A DNA stretch of 64,000 nt from contig DASYNP010000175.1 of the NCBI GenBank assembly GCA_036008465.1, positions 1 through 64,000 of the forward strand. Direction: 5' to 3'. This DNA comes from DASPSM01 sp036008465. GTDB taxonomy: Bacteria > Planctomycetota > Planctomycetia > Planctomycetales > Planctomycetaceae. The position numbers and the translations under genes are program-made. The notes below the pieces were generated by a model, which made no database searches, had not been told where the DNA came from, and saw nothing but the letters and a program-made list of their open reading frames with translations. Below are positions 42,832-51,133 of this stretch, in pieces (position 1 is the stretch's first letter; every line of letters starts with the position of its first letter).

Positions 42832-44655
42832 ATGGACGAGCTTCGGGCCATCCTGCAAAAGTATTGGGGCTACGACGCTTTCCGCCCGCTGCAGGCGGAG
42901 GCTATGCAGGCCGTGGTGGCAGGCCGCGATTCAGTCGTGGTGCTGCCGACGGGCGGCGGAAAGTCGCTCTGCTTTCAGGCGCCCGCACTTTGTCAGCCGG
43001 GCCTGGCTGTGGTCGTTTCGCCCTTGATCTCGCTGATGAAGGATCAGGTCGATGCACTTTGCGACTGCGGAGTGCCTGCCGCCTGCGTCAACAGCACGCT
43101 GTTGCCCGGTGAAAAACGTCAGGTCGCGGAAGACATTCGGTCGGGCCGCGTCAAGATTTTGTATCTCTCCCCGGAGCGACTGATGACGGACCGCACGCTG
43201 GAATTCCTCAAAGGGGTTTCGGTGTCGTTTTTCGCCATTGACGAGGCCCATTGCATCAGCGAGTGGGGGCACGACTTCCGCCCGGAGTACCGGACGCTGC
43301 GGCGCTTGAAAGAGACGTTTCCCGGCGTGGCCGTGCATGCTTACACGGCAACGGCGACACACCGTGTCCGCGACGACGTGGTTCGCGAGCTGCAACTGGC
43401 GAATCCGGAAATCCTGATCGGTTCGTTCGACCGGCCCAACCTCGTATATCGCGTGCAGCCGCGCAAGGAACTGCGGCGCCAGGTGCGCGAAGTCATCGAC
43501 CGCCATCCGGACGATGCGGGATTGATTTACTGCATTCGCCGCACCGACGTCGAGGAGCTGTGTGCCGACCTGCAAGCGGCCGGCTGCAAGGCCCTCCCCT
43601 ATCACGCAGGTCTCCCTGATGAAGTGCGTAGAGCCAACCAGGATGCCTTCATCAACGATCGCGCAAGGATCATTGTCGCGACCGTCGCCTTTGGGATGGG
43701 AATCGATAAGTCAGACGTGCGTTACGTGATCCATGCGGCCGCGCCCAAGTCGCTCGAGAATTATCTGCAAGAGTCGGGACGCGCCGGGCGGGACGGCCTC
43801 GAAGCCGAATGCTGCCTCTTCTATTCCGCCGGCGATTTTCGGACGTGGCGAAGAATGCAGGAGGAGCTGCCGGAAGCCGCCCTCAACGCGGCGGTGGCGT
43901 TGCTCTCGGCTATCGACGGCTATTGCAGCGGAGTGATCTGCCGCCATCGCGTGCTCGCCGCGTACTTTGGGCAAGAATTAGAAGCTGAAAACTGCGGCGC
44001 GTGCGACGTTTGCCTGGCCGAGCTTGACCTGGCGGAGAACCCGCTCGTCCTGGGCCAGAAGATCCTGTCGTGCGTCCATCGTTTGGGCGAAAATTTCGGC
44101 GGAGAGTACACAGCGCAGGTGCTCGCCGGCGCTCGCGAGCAGAGAATCTTGGCCAACGCTCACGACAAACTCAGCACTTGGGGCATACTGACCGGTGAAG
44201 ACAAAAAGAGCATTCGTGTCTGGATCGAACAGCTTGTCGGTCAGGGTTTCCTCGCGAAAAGTGGCGATTACAACGTCTTGCGAATCACAGCGGAGGGGCG
44301 TCGCTTGCTGCGCGGCGAATCGACTCCGAGGCTTTTGCGACCGGCAAAGCGGCCCCGCAAATCCTCGCAAGCGGCCCGCGATTCCTGGGACGGAGTCGAC
44401 CGCGACGTCTTCGAGACCCTGCGGCAATTTCGACGCGACAAAGCGGCCGAACGGGGGCAGGCGCCGTTTATTCTGTTCAGCGATGCGACGCTCCGCGACC
44501 TGGCTCGCCATCGACCGACGACGCTGGCCGATCTGCGCGGCATTCGCGGCATTGGGGACAAGAAGCTGGCCGACTACGGAACCGATCTCATTCGTCTCTT
44601 GAGCGCGGGCGCACAAAAAAGCGCCCGGAGCAGCGATAGCCGCTCCGGGCGCTAG
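42832..44655 (+). CDS. recQ: RecQ-family ATP-dependent DNA helicase
   Basis: The 607-residue RecQ has Walker A PTGGGKS (39-45), DEAH (137-140), ATVAFGMGIDKSDVRYVIH and QESGRAGRDG (motif VI). The zinc site is CRHRVLAAYFGQELEAENC with CGACDVC, followed by a winged-helix RQC region and a C-terminal HRDC-like block (FILFSDATLRDLARHRPTT). RecQ unwinds forks and recombination intermediates 3' to 5'. The last dozen residues are encoded by a terminator-like stem, described separately. Confidence 0.96.
   Translation: MDELRAILQKYWGYDAFRPLQAEAMQAVVAGRDSVVVLPTGGGKSLCFQAPALCQPGLAVVVSPLISLMKDQVDALCDCGVPAACVNSTLLPGEKRQVAEDIRSGRVKILYLSPERLMTDRTLEFLKGVSVSFFAIDEAHCISEWGHDFRPEYRTLRRLKETFPGVAVHAYTATATHRVRDDVVRELQLANPEILIGSFDRPNLVYRVQPRKELRRQVREVIDRHPDDAGLIYCIRRTDVEELCADLQAAGCKALPYHAGLPDEVRRANQDAFINDRARIIVATVAFGMGIDKSDVRYVIHAAAPKSLENYLQESGRAGRDGLEAECCLFYSAGDFRTWRRMQEELPEAALNAAVALLSAIDGYCSGVICRHRVLAAYFGQELEAENCGACDVCLAELDLAENPLVLGQKILSCVHRLGENFGGEYTAQVLAGAREQRILANAHDKLSTWGILTGEDKKSIRVWIEQLVGQGFLAKSGDYNVLRITAEGRRLLRGESTPRLLRPAKRPRKSSQAARDSWDGVDRDVFETLRQFRRDKAAERGQAPFILFSDATLRDLARHRPTTLADLRGIRGIGDKKLADYGTDLIRLLSAGAQKSARSSDSRSGR
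44614..44653 (-). terminator. intrinsic terminator for the minus-strand small gene, embedded in recQ
   Basis: AGCGCCCGGAGC (44620-44631) pairs with GCTCCGGGCGCT (44642-44653) as a perfect 12-base stem with a 10-base loop. On the minus strand the stem is followed by a run of T (complement of the A-run at 44614-44620), a canonical rho-independent terminator for the 42-residue membrane protein gene. It overlaps the end and stop of recQ. Confidence 0.85.
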
Positions 44656-44723
44656 CACTCCTCGGGGAGGACCAGCCGCCCCGAATTTTATGCCGTGCTC
44701 CCGTTCCGTGGGGCGCGGTCGTG

Positions 44724-44852
44724 TCACTGTCCCAACATCTTCGCGATGACGAAGATCACAAACGCGCCGAACACTCCCCCGCCAGCGAGCAGGTAAACGA
44801 GCGAATATCCGATTGCGCTGACAACGGGCACCATATGAATCAGGCTGTCCAT
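44724..44852 (-). CDS. small membrane protein (42 residues)
   Basis: A 42-residue protein with one or two hydrophobic segments (VVSAIGYSLVYLLAGGGVFG, then AFVIFVIAKMLGQ). The start at 44852 is supported by GGAG 8 bases upstream, and a canonical terminator lies just downstream inside recQ, so it is a discrete transcription unit. No family is recognised. Confidence 0.65.
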   Translation of the reverse strand: MDSLIHMVPVVSAIGYSLVYLLAGGGVFGAFVIFVIAKMLGQ

Positions 44853-45059
44853 GTTTGTTCTCCGGGTATCAAGTTCTGCGTGAAATCGCGTGGAAATCCA
44901 CGCCACGCATTAAAGCAACCGTTGTGCCAATCCCGGAAAACGCCTTCGGAACCGCCTTAGAGCGGTGCCCCGCCAGTCGTTGACGCCTGACGGCGCACTG
45001 TGACCGCGCGCAGCTCATGGCCTGTGGGCGAGAGCGGGACCCCCCGGCTGGCTCGGTTT

Positions 45060-46211
45060 CTATGACCGGCCAGGCATCAAGTATCGCACGCAGACCGGTT
45101 GATGGATTCGCAGCTTCTGGCCGGTCGGTCGCAGGTGACCGTTGGCGGCGTCGATGCGAAACACGACCACCGAGTCGGAATCCTGGTTGGCGGCCAGCAA
45201 AAACGAGCCGGTCGGATCGATGGCGATATTTCGTGGTGTCTTGCCTTGCGTCGGCTCATGTCCCTCGGAACTCAGTTTGCCGCTAGCCGCATCGACCGTG
45301 AAGAGGGCAATGCTGTCGTGTCCGCGGTTCGCCCCGTAGACGAATTTCCCGGACGGGTGCACGACGACTTCGGAGGCTGTATTCACCCCGCGGAAATCCT
45401 TTGGCAACGTCGAGACGACTTGAACGCGAGAGAGCGTGCCGTTTTCTGCGTCGTACCAAAAGGCGGTGATCGTGCTGTCGAGTTCGTCGATCGCATAGGC
45501 GAAGCGGCCGGTCGGGTCAAAGGCAAAATGTCGTGGCCCTGCGCCCGGCGCGAACTTTACCGCGGGCGATTGATTCGGCGATAGCTTGCCCGCCCCCGGG
45601 TCAAACCGGTAGACGAAGATCTTGTCAACGCCCAAGTCGGCAACAAAGGCAAAACGATTTGCCGCGTCCAGATTGACCGAATGCGCGTGGGGTCCTTCTT
45701 GCCGCTCACGATTCACTCCCTTACCGCGGTGCACGAGTAATGATGAGACCGGCCTCAAGCCGCCGCGTTCGTCGATCGGCAGGACAGCGACCGAACCCCC
45801 TTCGTAGTTCGCGACAAGGACATTCTTCCCGGCTTTGTCGACGACCAGATGACAGGGGCCAGCGCCACCTGAAATCTGCTCATTGATAGGGCGAAGCACG
45901 CCGGTCTCCGGCACGATCGAGAACGCCAGCACCCCGCCCGACCGTCGTCCGCCCAGCGACGAGACTTCGGCCACCGCATAAAGGTGCCGGTGATCTGGAT
46001 GCAGGGCCACAAATGAAGCATTGACGGCTCGCCCGGCCAGGCGCGGCTCGGACACATTCCCCGTTGCCAAATCTAATTCGGCAACGAACACCCCCTCATT
46101 GGCTGCCTGACCATACGTGCCGAAATAGACCCGTTCTCGGCCTTCGGCAGCCACCGTCGTCGAAGCCAGGGCGATCACGCAACCCACGGCAAGCGTTTGC
46201 ATGGCTTTCAT
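45060..46211 (-). CDS. secreted lactonase-family beta-propeller protein
   Basis: A 383-residue protein of the 7-bladed lactonase family that includes bacterial 6-phosphogluconolactonase (Pgl). It has a signal peptide ending at TTVAA. Family blocks are RVYFGTYGQAANEGVFVAEL, GGAGPCHLVVDKAGKNVLVANY, QEGPHAHSVNLDAANRFAFVADL and GAGPRHFAFDPTGRFAYAI. The cytoplasmic enzyme acts on phosphogluconolactone, but an exported copy suggests another lactone or binding role. The nucleoside hydrolase gene precedes it by 16 bases on the same strand. Confidence 0.88.
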   Translation of the reverse strand: MKAMQTLAVGCVIALASTTVAAEGRERVYFGTYGQAANEGVFVAELDLATGNVSEPRLAGRAVNASFVALHPDHRHLYAVAEVSSLGGRRSGGVLAFSIVPETGVLRPINEQISGGAGPCHLVVDKAGKNVLVANYEGGSVAVLPIDERGGLRPVSSLLVHRGKGVNRERQEGPHAHSVNLDAANRFAFVADLGVDKIFVYRFDPGAGKLSPNQSPAVKFAPGAGPRHFAFDPTGRFAYAIDELDSTITAFWYDAENGTLSRVQVVSTLPKDFRGVNTASEVVVHPSGKFVYGANRGHDSIALFTVDAASGKLSSEGHEPTQGKTPRNIAIDPTGSFLLAANQDSDSVVVFRIDAANGHLRPTGQKLRIHQPVCVRYLMPGRS

Positions 46212-46227
46212 AACCGTGACCCCTGCT

Positions 46228-47190
46228 TCACCCGACGATGAGTTCAAATGTCTTATGGAAATAGTCCAACACTCCGGCTTCCGACACGCGAACGGGAACT
46301 TCCATATTGAGGCGGTGCACCGGAGTCGTCATCCGCCTGTCCGCGACCGTCATACCGCGGGTCAGCTCACCAGAAACTTCAACGTCGATTGCGGTCCGCC
46401 GGCTCTCGAACAGCTCGGGGTGCGACACGGCCGTGAGCGCCACAACTTCGCGCAGCGGAAAGCCCTCGCGCCCCAGATGCTCGTGATAAGCGCGGAAGGC
46501 GTAGGCCAGCATGCCCTTCAAGAACCTGGCCCGACGGTTGCTCTCGTCGTCGACCAGATTCTGAATCTGGTTCATCGCGAGCATGACCTGCCGACTGATG
46601 TCTAAGGGGATCAGCGACTTCGTCGCCGGCATGCGCAGGACATTGCGGGCCGCTTCGGGGTCGCAATAGATGTTCAACTCCGCTGATGCCGTGACGTCGC
46701 CCCCGCCGTCGACAGCGCCGCCCAGACAAATCAATCGCTTGAGGCTCGCTAGAAACTCGGGGTGGCGATCGCACGCACGTTCGACGTTGGTGAGCGGGCC
46801 TAAAGTGAGCAACGTGACATCGTTGGGCGCGGATTTCACCAGTTCGCTCAATACCCGAGCCGGATCGCGGATGTTGTGCAGGTCAGCAACTTGAACGTCG
46901 AAATCACCGAGCCCCGAGGGGCCGTTGATTTTCATCACAATGTCGCCGGCCGGATCGAGCGGCGGGGCTTCGACGGGGACGTCGGACATCAGACCGCCGA
47001 GTCGGGGCCATTTGGCCGGGTCGAGCGTCTCGACGATCGCCTGGACATTGCGCGTCGCGGTCCGCGCCGTGACGCAACCCGCGGTCGCCGTCAAGCCGAT
47101 CAGGTCGATTTCCGGATCGAACAACGCGAGCGCAATGGCCAGGGCATCGCCGATGCCGGGGTCCGCGTCGATGATGAGCTTTTGCGGCAA
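46228..47190 (-). CDS. inosine-uridine preferring nucleoside hydrolase family
   Basis: A 320-residue hydrolase for N-glycosidic bonds of ribonucleosides. The calcium-binding N-terminus is IIDADPGIGDALAIALALFD and TLGPLTNVERA follows. A TTG start at 47190 is preferred: AAAGGAG lies 5 bases upstream, and it places Asp8, Asp10 and Asp15 exactly on the family numbering (DxDPGxDD). Position 14 is Gly, not Asp. An in-frame ATG at 47256 would add 22 basic residues. It precedes the lactonase gene in the same orientation. Confidence 0.85.
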   Translation of the reverse strand: MPQKLIIDADPGIGDALAIALALFDPEIDLIGLTATAGCVTARTATRNVQAIVETLDPAKWPRLGGLMSDVPVEAPPLDPAGDIVMKINGPSGLGDFDVQVADLHNIRDPARVLSELVKSAPNDVTLLTLGPLTNVERACDRHPEFLASLKRLICLGGAVDGGGDVTASAELNIYCDPEAARNVLRMPATKSLIPLDISRQVMLAMNQIQNLVDDESNRRARFLKGMLAYAFRAYHEHLGREGFPLREVVALTAVSHPELFESRRTAIDVEVSGELTRGMTVADRRMTTPVHRLNMEVPVRVSEAGVLDYFHKTFELIVG

Positions 47191-47344
47191 TGGGGCTCCT
47201 TTCCGCTCCGCCGTCCGATAGATCGCACGTCGCCGCGTAGGCCTTCCCTTCGGCATGCCAACGCCGGCAGTGCCGAGCGAAGCGGCGGCCCCATTCTACG
47301 GAAAGGCCTCTGCCGCCGCGATAGTTTGGAGCCAAACCGGCGAG

Positions 47345-47364
47345 CCGACAGCGTAAGCTGTCGG
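47345..47364. repeat. hairpin with GTAA loop
   Basis: CCGACAGC and GCTGTCGG form a perfect 8-base stem with a GTAA tetraloop in the divergent gap between the nucleoside hydrolase and trpD. A T-rich stretch follows on the plus strand. No upstream plus-strand gene needs terminating, so it may be a dispersed palindromic repeat. Confidence 0.55.
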
Positions 47365-47524
47365 GTGCTTCGTTTCTTTTGACTTTCTTGGCGGTCCTGA
47401 GTCGGCGATCAAAGACCAAGCACCATCGGACTCAAGCCTGACAGTCACCGGCGCGATACAGCAGCCGAACGATGGTTCATAGTCCGTCGGCTATCGCACG
47501 CCGCGCGCGCTCCGATAGGATGGA

Positions 47525-48565
47525 ATGCAGGGGAAAAAACTCCGTATGGCCGACGCAATTCACAATGCGATCGCGATTTTGCTCAAGGAGAGCGGTCTCA
47601 CCGAAAATGAGATGCACGCCGCGGTCCTGCAGGTGATGGACGGCAATGCCTCCTCCGTCGGCTTGGGGATGCTGTTGACCGCGCTCAAGCTCAAGGGTGA
47701 GACCGTCGACGAAATCGTCGGCGCTGCTCGGGCGATGCGAGAGCGGGTGACGCCGATCAAGTGCCGCCGCACCGAACTGCTCGACACCTGCGGCACGGGC
47801 GGAGACGAGCTCTCGACATTCAATATCAGCACGGCAACTGCCCTTGTGACGGCGGCTTGTGACGTTCCCGTTGCCAAGCATTCCAATCGCGGCGTGTCGA
47901 GCATCAGCGGCTCGGCCGACGTCCTGGAAGCGCTTGGAGTGCGAGTCGACCTGGCTTCCGAACGAGTTGCCGAATGCATCGACACAATCGGTGTCGGATT
48001 CTGCTTCGCACCACTCGTTCACGGAGCCATGAAGTTTGCCGCCCCCGTCCGTCAACAGCTCGGCTTTCGCACGATCTTCAATCTGCTGGGGCCGCTGACC
48101 AATCCGGCGAGTGCCGAGTTCCAACTGCTCGGCGCCGGCCGCGTGGGGACGGCTGAGAAGCTCGCCGCTGCCGTGGCCCGCCTGGGCACAACGCGGACGC
48201 TGGTTGTGTGCGGCAATGACGAACTCGACGAGGTGAGCCTGTGGGGCCGAACCAAAGTGTTTCACGTTCAAGGGCACTCGATCGAGGTTTCTGAGTGGTC
48301 TGCGGAACGACTGGGTCTGGCGGAATGCCGCGTCAGCGACATTTCTGTGGCATCGCCGTCGGAGAGTGCGGAGCGGATCTGCCGGCTGCTGGCCGCAGAG
48401 CGGGGACCCGCGCGGGATATCGTTTTGGCGAATGCCGCCGCGGCACTGGTGGCGGCCGGGCGTAGTGAGGATCCGCCCAAAGCGGTGGAGATGGCGGCAG
48501 CGGCGATCGACTCGGGGGCGGCCGGGGAGGTGCTGCGCCGACTCGTGGAATTCACCAGGAAATGA
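47525..48565 (+). CDS. trpD: anthranilate phosphoribosyltransferase
   Basis: The 346-residue enzyme transfers phosphoribose from PRPP to anthranilate in tryptophan synthesis. Family motifs are LLDTCGTGGDELSTFNIST (PRPP loop), VAKHSNRGVSSISGSADVLEALG, FCFAPLVHGAMKFAAPVR and FNLLGPLTNPA. An alternative start at 47546 (MADAIHNA) matches the usual length more closely. Neighbours are not trp genes, so it stands apart from a trp operon. Confidence 0.95.
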   Translation: MQGKKLRMADAIHNAIAILLKESGLTENEMHAAVLQVMDGNASSVGLGMLLTALKLKGETVDEIVGAARAMRERVTPIKCRRTELLDTCGTGGDELSTFNISTATALVTAACDVPVAKHSNRGVSSISGSADVLEALGVRVDLASERVAECIDTIGVGFCFAPLVHGAMKFAAPVRQQLGFRTIFNLLGPLTNPASAEFQLLGAGRVGTAEKLAAAVARLGTTRTLVVCGNDELDEVSLWGRTKVFHVQGHSIEVSEWSAERLGLAECRVSDISVASPSESAERICRLLAAERGPARDIVLANAAAALVAAGRSEDPPKAVEMAAAAIDSGAAGEVLRRLVEFTRK

Positions 48566-48801
48566 TTGCCGCGGGTTCCAAAACTGGTCTCGGAAAGATG
48601 ATCAAATGCAAATTGGAGGCTTCGCCGACTCCCTTGCGTTGGCCACTTGCCGTCCTATAATTCGGTGAAGTTTGACTGTAATTTTGTGCGACAATCGCCC
48701 GCACTTGCGAGCGATAATTTGTCGATGACAGGTAGGATGGGTTGATCGAATTCGGGCCGCGGGCCCACCAACCGAGGGGCTCGGGGACAGTCGAGGCGGG
48801 T

Positions 48802-49359
48802 ATGATTCAGTGGTTCCGAAACGTGTGGGTGGCGATTGTCACCGTGTTTCAAGGGTTGTTTGTGACCCTCGGAATCATGGGCAAGACGTACCGCCGGCGG
48901 ACATTCACCGAAGTTTTCGAGTACCCAGAAGTCCCCGTCCCCGTGAAGCCGCGATATCGGGGGTTTCATCGCTTCGACCTGACAACCTGTATCGGCTGCG
49001 AAAAGTGTGCGGTCGCCTGTCCGGTCGACTGCATCTATATCGAGAAGCAAAAAGCTCCCGTGGGGAAGGGATTTCGACTCAACGGCTTCACGATTGACTA
49101 CACGAAGTGCATGTTTTGCGCGCTCTGCGTCGACCCTTGTCCGGTGGACTGCATCTTCATGGGGTCGAACTTTGATCTGAGTTGCTACAGTCGGGACGGG
49201 TGTATCGTCGACTATGCCAAATTGCCTCTGCAAGTCGCGTGGGGACAGGCCACGTTGAACCCCACGGCCGTATCTGAGTCTAAGGTTTTGTATCAGCCGG
49301 TTTGGGTGCAAGGGGAACCAAGCCCCTTTGAATTCGAGCCGGCCACCGGTGAACACTGA
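48802..49359 (+). CDS. nuoI: NADH-quinone oxidoreductase subunit I
   Basis: A 185-residue complex I subunit carrying two 4Fe-4S clusters that relay electrons to quinone. The ferredoxin motifs are CIGCEKCAVACP and CMFCALCVDPCP, each followed by VDCI. GKTYRRRTFTEVFEYPE is the family's N-terminal membrane-proximal region. GAGGCGGG precedes the ATG. It begins a complex I cluster with nuoA, nuoC and nuoD, separated by a DUF2203 gene. Confidence 0.95.
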   Translation: MIQWFRNVWVAIVTVFQGLFVTLGIMGKTYRRRTFTEVFEYPEVPVPVKPRYRGFHRFDLTTCIGCEKCAVACPVDCIYIEKQKAPVGKGFRLNGFTIDYTKCMFCALCVDPCPVDCIFMGSNFDLSCYSRDGCIVDYAKLPLQVAWGQATLNPTAVSESKVLYQPVWVQGEPSPFEFEPATGEH

Positions 49360-49412
49360 CTGCCGAGCAGTGATCGGCGAAATAATCGATTGGCAACCGC
49401 GAGGTCCCAGCC

Positions 49413-49880
49413 ATGAACACTTCCGCGGGCAAAAAATACTTCACAGTCGCCGAGGCCAACGCCATGCTGCCTTTGGTCCGGGCGATTGTCGATGACATTG
49501 TGCAGCTCAAGAACGAAATCGAGGAACGTTCCGATCGCTTGAAGAACGTCCGTCGCTTGCCCGGGCAACGGCGGGATGAGGACAATCCGTACGACGAGGA
49601 AGTACGGCAGATCGAAGAAGACATTGAGAAGGATAACGATCGACTGGAAGAGTTCTGTGACGAGCTGCGCCGTTTGGGTGTCGAGTTGAAGGACCCAAAA
49701 ACCGGCCTGATCGATTTCCTCACGCAGATCGACGGTCGCGAGGCTTATTTGTGCTGGAAGCTCGGCGAAGGCGAAATCGCCTTCTGGCACGAGCTAGAAG
49801 CCGGTTTCGCAGGACGACAGTCGCTCCTGGAAGGATCGGTCCCGGGTGATAAGCCGAGCGACAACGGCGGCAAGAAGTGA
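49413..49880 (+). CDS. DUF2203 family protein
   Basis: The 155-residue protein matches DUF2203: KYFTVAEANAMLPLVRAIVDDI, a charged coiled-coil middle (residues about 28-90, EERSDRLKNVRRLPG, DIEKDNDRLEEFCDELRRLG), and then GLIDFLTQIDGREAYLCWKLG with EIAFWHEL. The family is unassigned biochemically. It is inserted between nuoI and nuoA (53 and 46 bases) and is presumably cotranscribed with them. Confidence 0.88.
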   Translation: MNTSAGKKYFTVAEANAMLPLVRAIVDDIVQLKNEIEERSDRLKNVRRLPGQRRDEDNPYDEEVRQIEEDIEKDNDRLEEFCDELRRLGVELKDPKTGLIDFLTQIDGREAYLCWKLGEGEIAFWHELEAGFAGRQSLLEGSVPGDKPSDNGGKK

Positions 49881-49926
49881 GGCGCGCGGACTCCGATGGA
49901 GCCCGGTTTGAGATAACTTTGATTCC

Positions 49927-50496
49927 ATGACAGATCTCGTCGGGCATTTCATCATCTTCGGTGTCGTCGCGGTCGTTTTGCTGGCCGTTCCGCTGATCAT
50001 TGGCTGGTTTGTCCGGCCCAATCTACCGACGCCTGAGAAAGTCGCCGTCTACGAGTGCGGCGAACCGACGATCGGTTCGAGCTATATCCAATTTGACCTG
50101 CGGTTTTATGTTGTTGCGCTGCTGTTCATCATCTTCGATGTGGAAGTGGCGTTCTTCTTCCCGTGGGCCTTGATCTACGGTGGCGCCACGCAGTTGGCCG
50201 ACCCACGGATCAATCCGGAAGCTCGGGCGCTGATTTCGGAAAAGCTGCTCAACGCTGCCCCGTCGCAGGCTGTGCAGCCGATCGCCTCAGGCACGGCCTT
50301 TCGCCTGGCCGCTTTGAGTTTCTTCGACATCCTGGTCTTCTTCGCCGTGCTCCTGGTTGGCTTCGCTTACGTGTGGAAGCGGGGAGACCTCAACTGGGTG
50401 CGCGCGGTAACGCGGCAGGCGACGTTCCCCGCCGAATCGGGGACGCCTCGCGTTCCGGCGCCAGAACCGTTGCGGGTCCCACAGACCGTCGGCTGA
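49927..50496 (+). CDS. nuoA: NADH-quinone oxidoreductase subunit A
   Basis: The 189-residue membrane subunit of complex I has three helices; VAVYECGEPTIGSSYIQFDLRFYVVAL and FIIFDVEVAFFFPWA are the NuoA signature. It is longer than the common 120-150 residues because of an insert between the second and third helices (GATQLADPRINPEARAL) and a proline-rich tail. It is followed by nuoC after 76 bases. Confidence 0.94.
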   Translation: MTDLVGHFIIFGVVAVVLLAVPLIIGWFVRPNLPTPEKVAVYECGEPTIGSSYIQFDLRFYVVALLFIIFDVEVAFFFPWALIYGGATQLADPRINPEARALISEKLLNAAPSQAVQPIASGTAFRLAALSFFDILVFFAVLLVGFAYVWKRGDLNWVRAVTRQATFPAESGTPRVPAPEPLRVPQTVG

Positions 50497-50572
50497 GCGG
50501 CAATGACTTTGCCGAGTCGAAACTCGACTCCGACGACGCACCAAAGAACCCAGCACAAAAGACGTTGCTCTT

Positions 50573-51106
50573 ATGAACGCTCAAGAAATTCATCAGTTGC
50601 TGCTCGAACGGTTTGGGCCGACAAAGATCACCGGCGTCAACCTGACGGCGACCGACCCCTGGATTGAGGTCGACGCTCCCGCCATCCACGAGGTCTCGCT
50701 GTTCTGCCGCGACGACGACCGGCTTCGACTCAACCACCTCAATGATCTGTGCGGCGTCGATTACTTCGAACCAGACGCCAAGAAGGCGCCCAAGTATGGG
50801 CACGAGCCGCACGTCGAAGTCGTCTATCACCTGTCGAGCTTACCGCGCAGGCACAAAATCACGGTCAAGGTGAAGCTCCCCCGCTGGAAAGACGGCGTGG
50901 CCGGCGAGATTCCGGAAGTCGACTCGGTCGCCGATATCTGGGGCATTGCCGACTGGCACGAGCGCGAGGCGTACGACCTGATGGGAATCCGCTTCCTCGG
51001 TCACCCGAATTTGCGGCGGATCCTTTGTCCCGAAGACTGGGTCGGACATCCGCTGCGTAAGGATTACGAGATGCCGTTGGAATACCACGAGATCCGGGGC
51101 CGATAG
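50573..51106 (+). CDS. nuoC: NADH-quinone oxidoreductase subunit C
   Basis: A 177-residue hydrophilic complex I subunit (30 kDa family). Diagnostic blocks are LNDLCGVDYFEPDAK, VEVVYHLSSLPRRHKITVKV, VDSVADIWGIADWHEREAYDLMGIRF and PNLRRILCPEDWVGHPLRKD. It occupies the peripheral arm next to NuoD, which follows after 27 bases. NuoC and NuoD are separate here rather than fused. Confidence 0.95.
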   Translation: MNAQEIHQLLLERFGPTKITGVNLTATDPWIEVDAPAIHEVSLFCRDDDRLRLNHLNDLCGVDYFEPDAKKAPKYGHEPHVEVVYHLSSLPRRHKITVKVKLPRWKDGVAGEIPEVDSVADIWGIADWHEREAYDLMGIRFLGHPNLRRILCPEDWVGHPLRKDYEMPLEYHEIRGR

Positions 51107-51133
51107 TCGCGCACTGACGAACATAGGGCTGAT

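Noticed and set aside
38346..44655. Complete NHEJ operon
   Set aside because: Ku is present but no LigD was found in the window.
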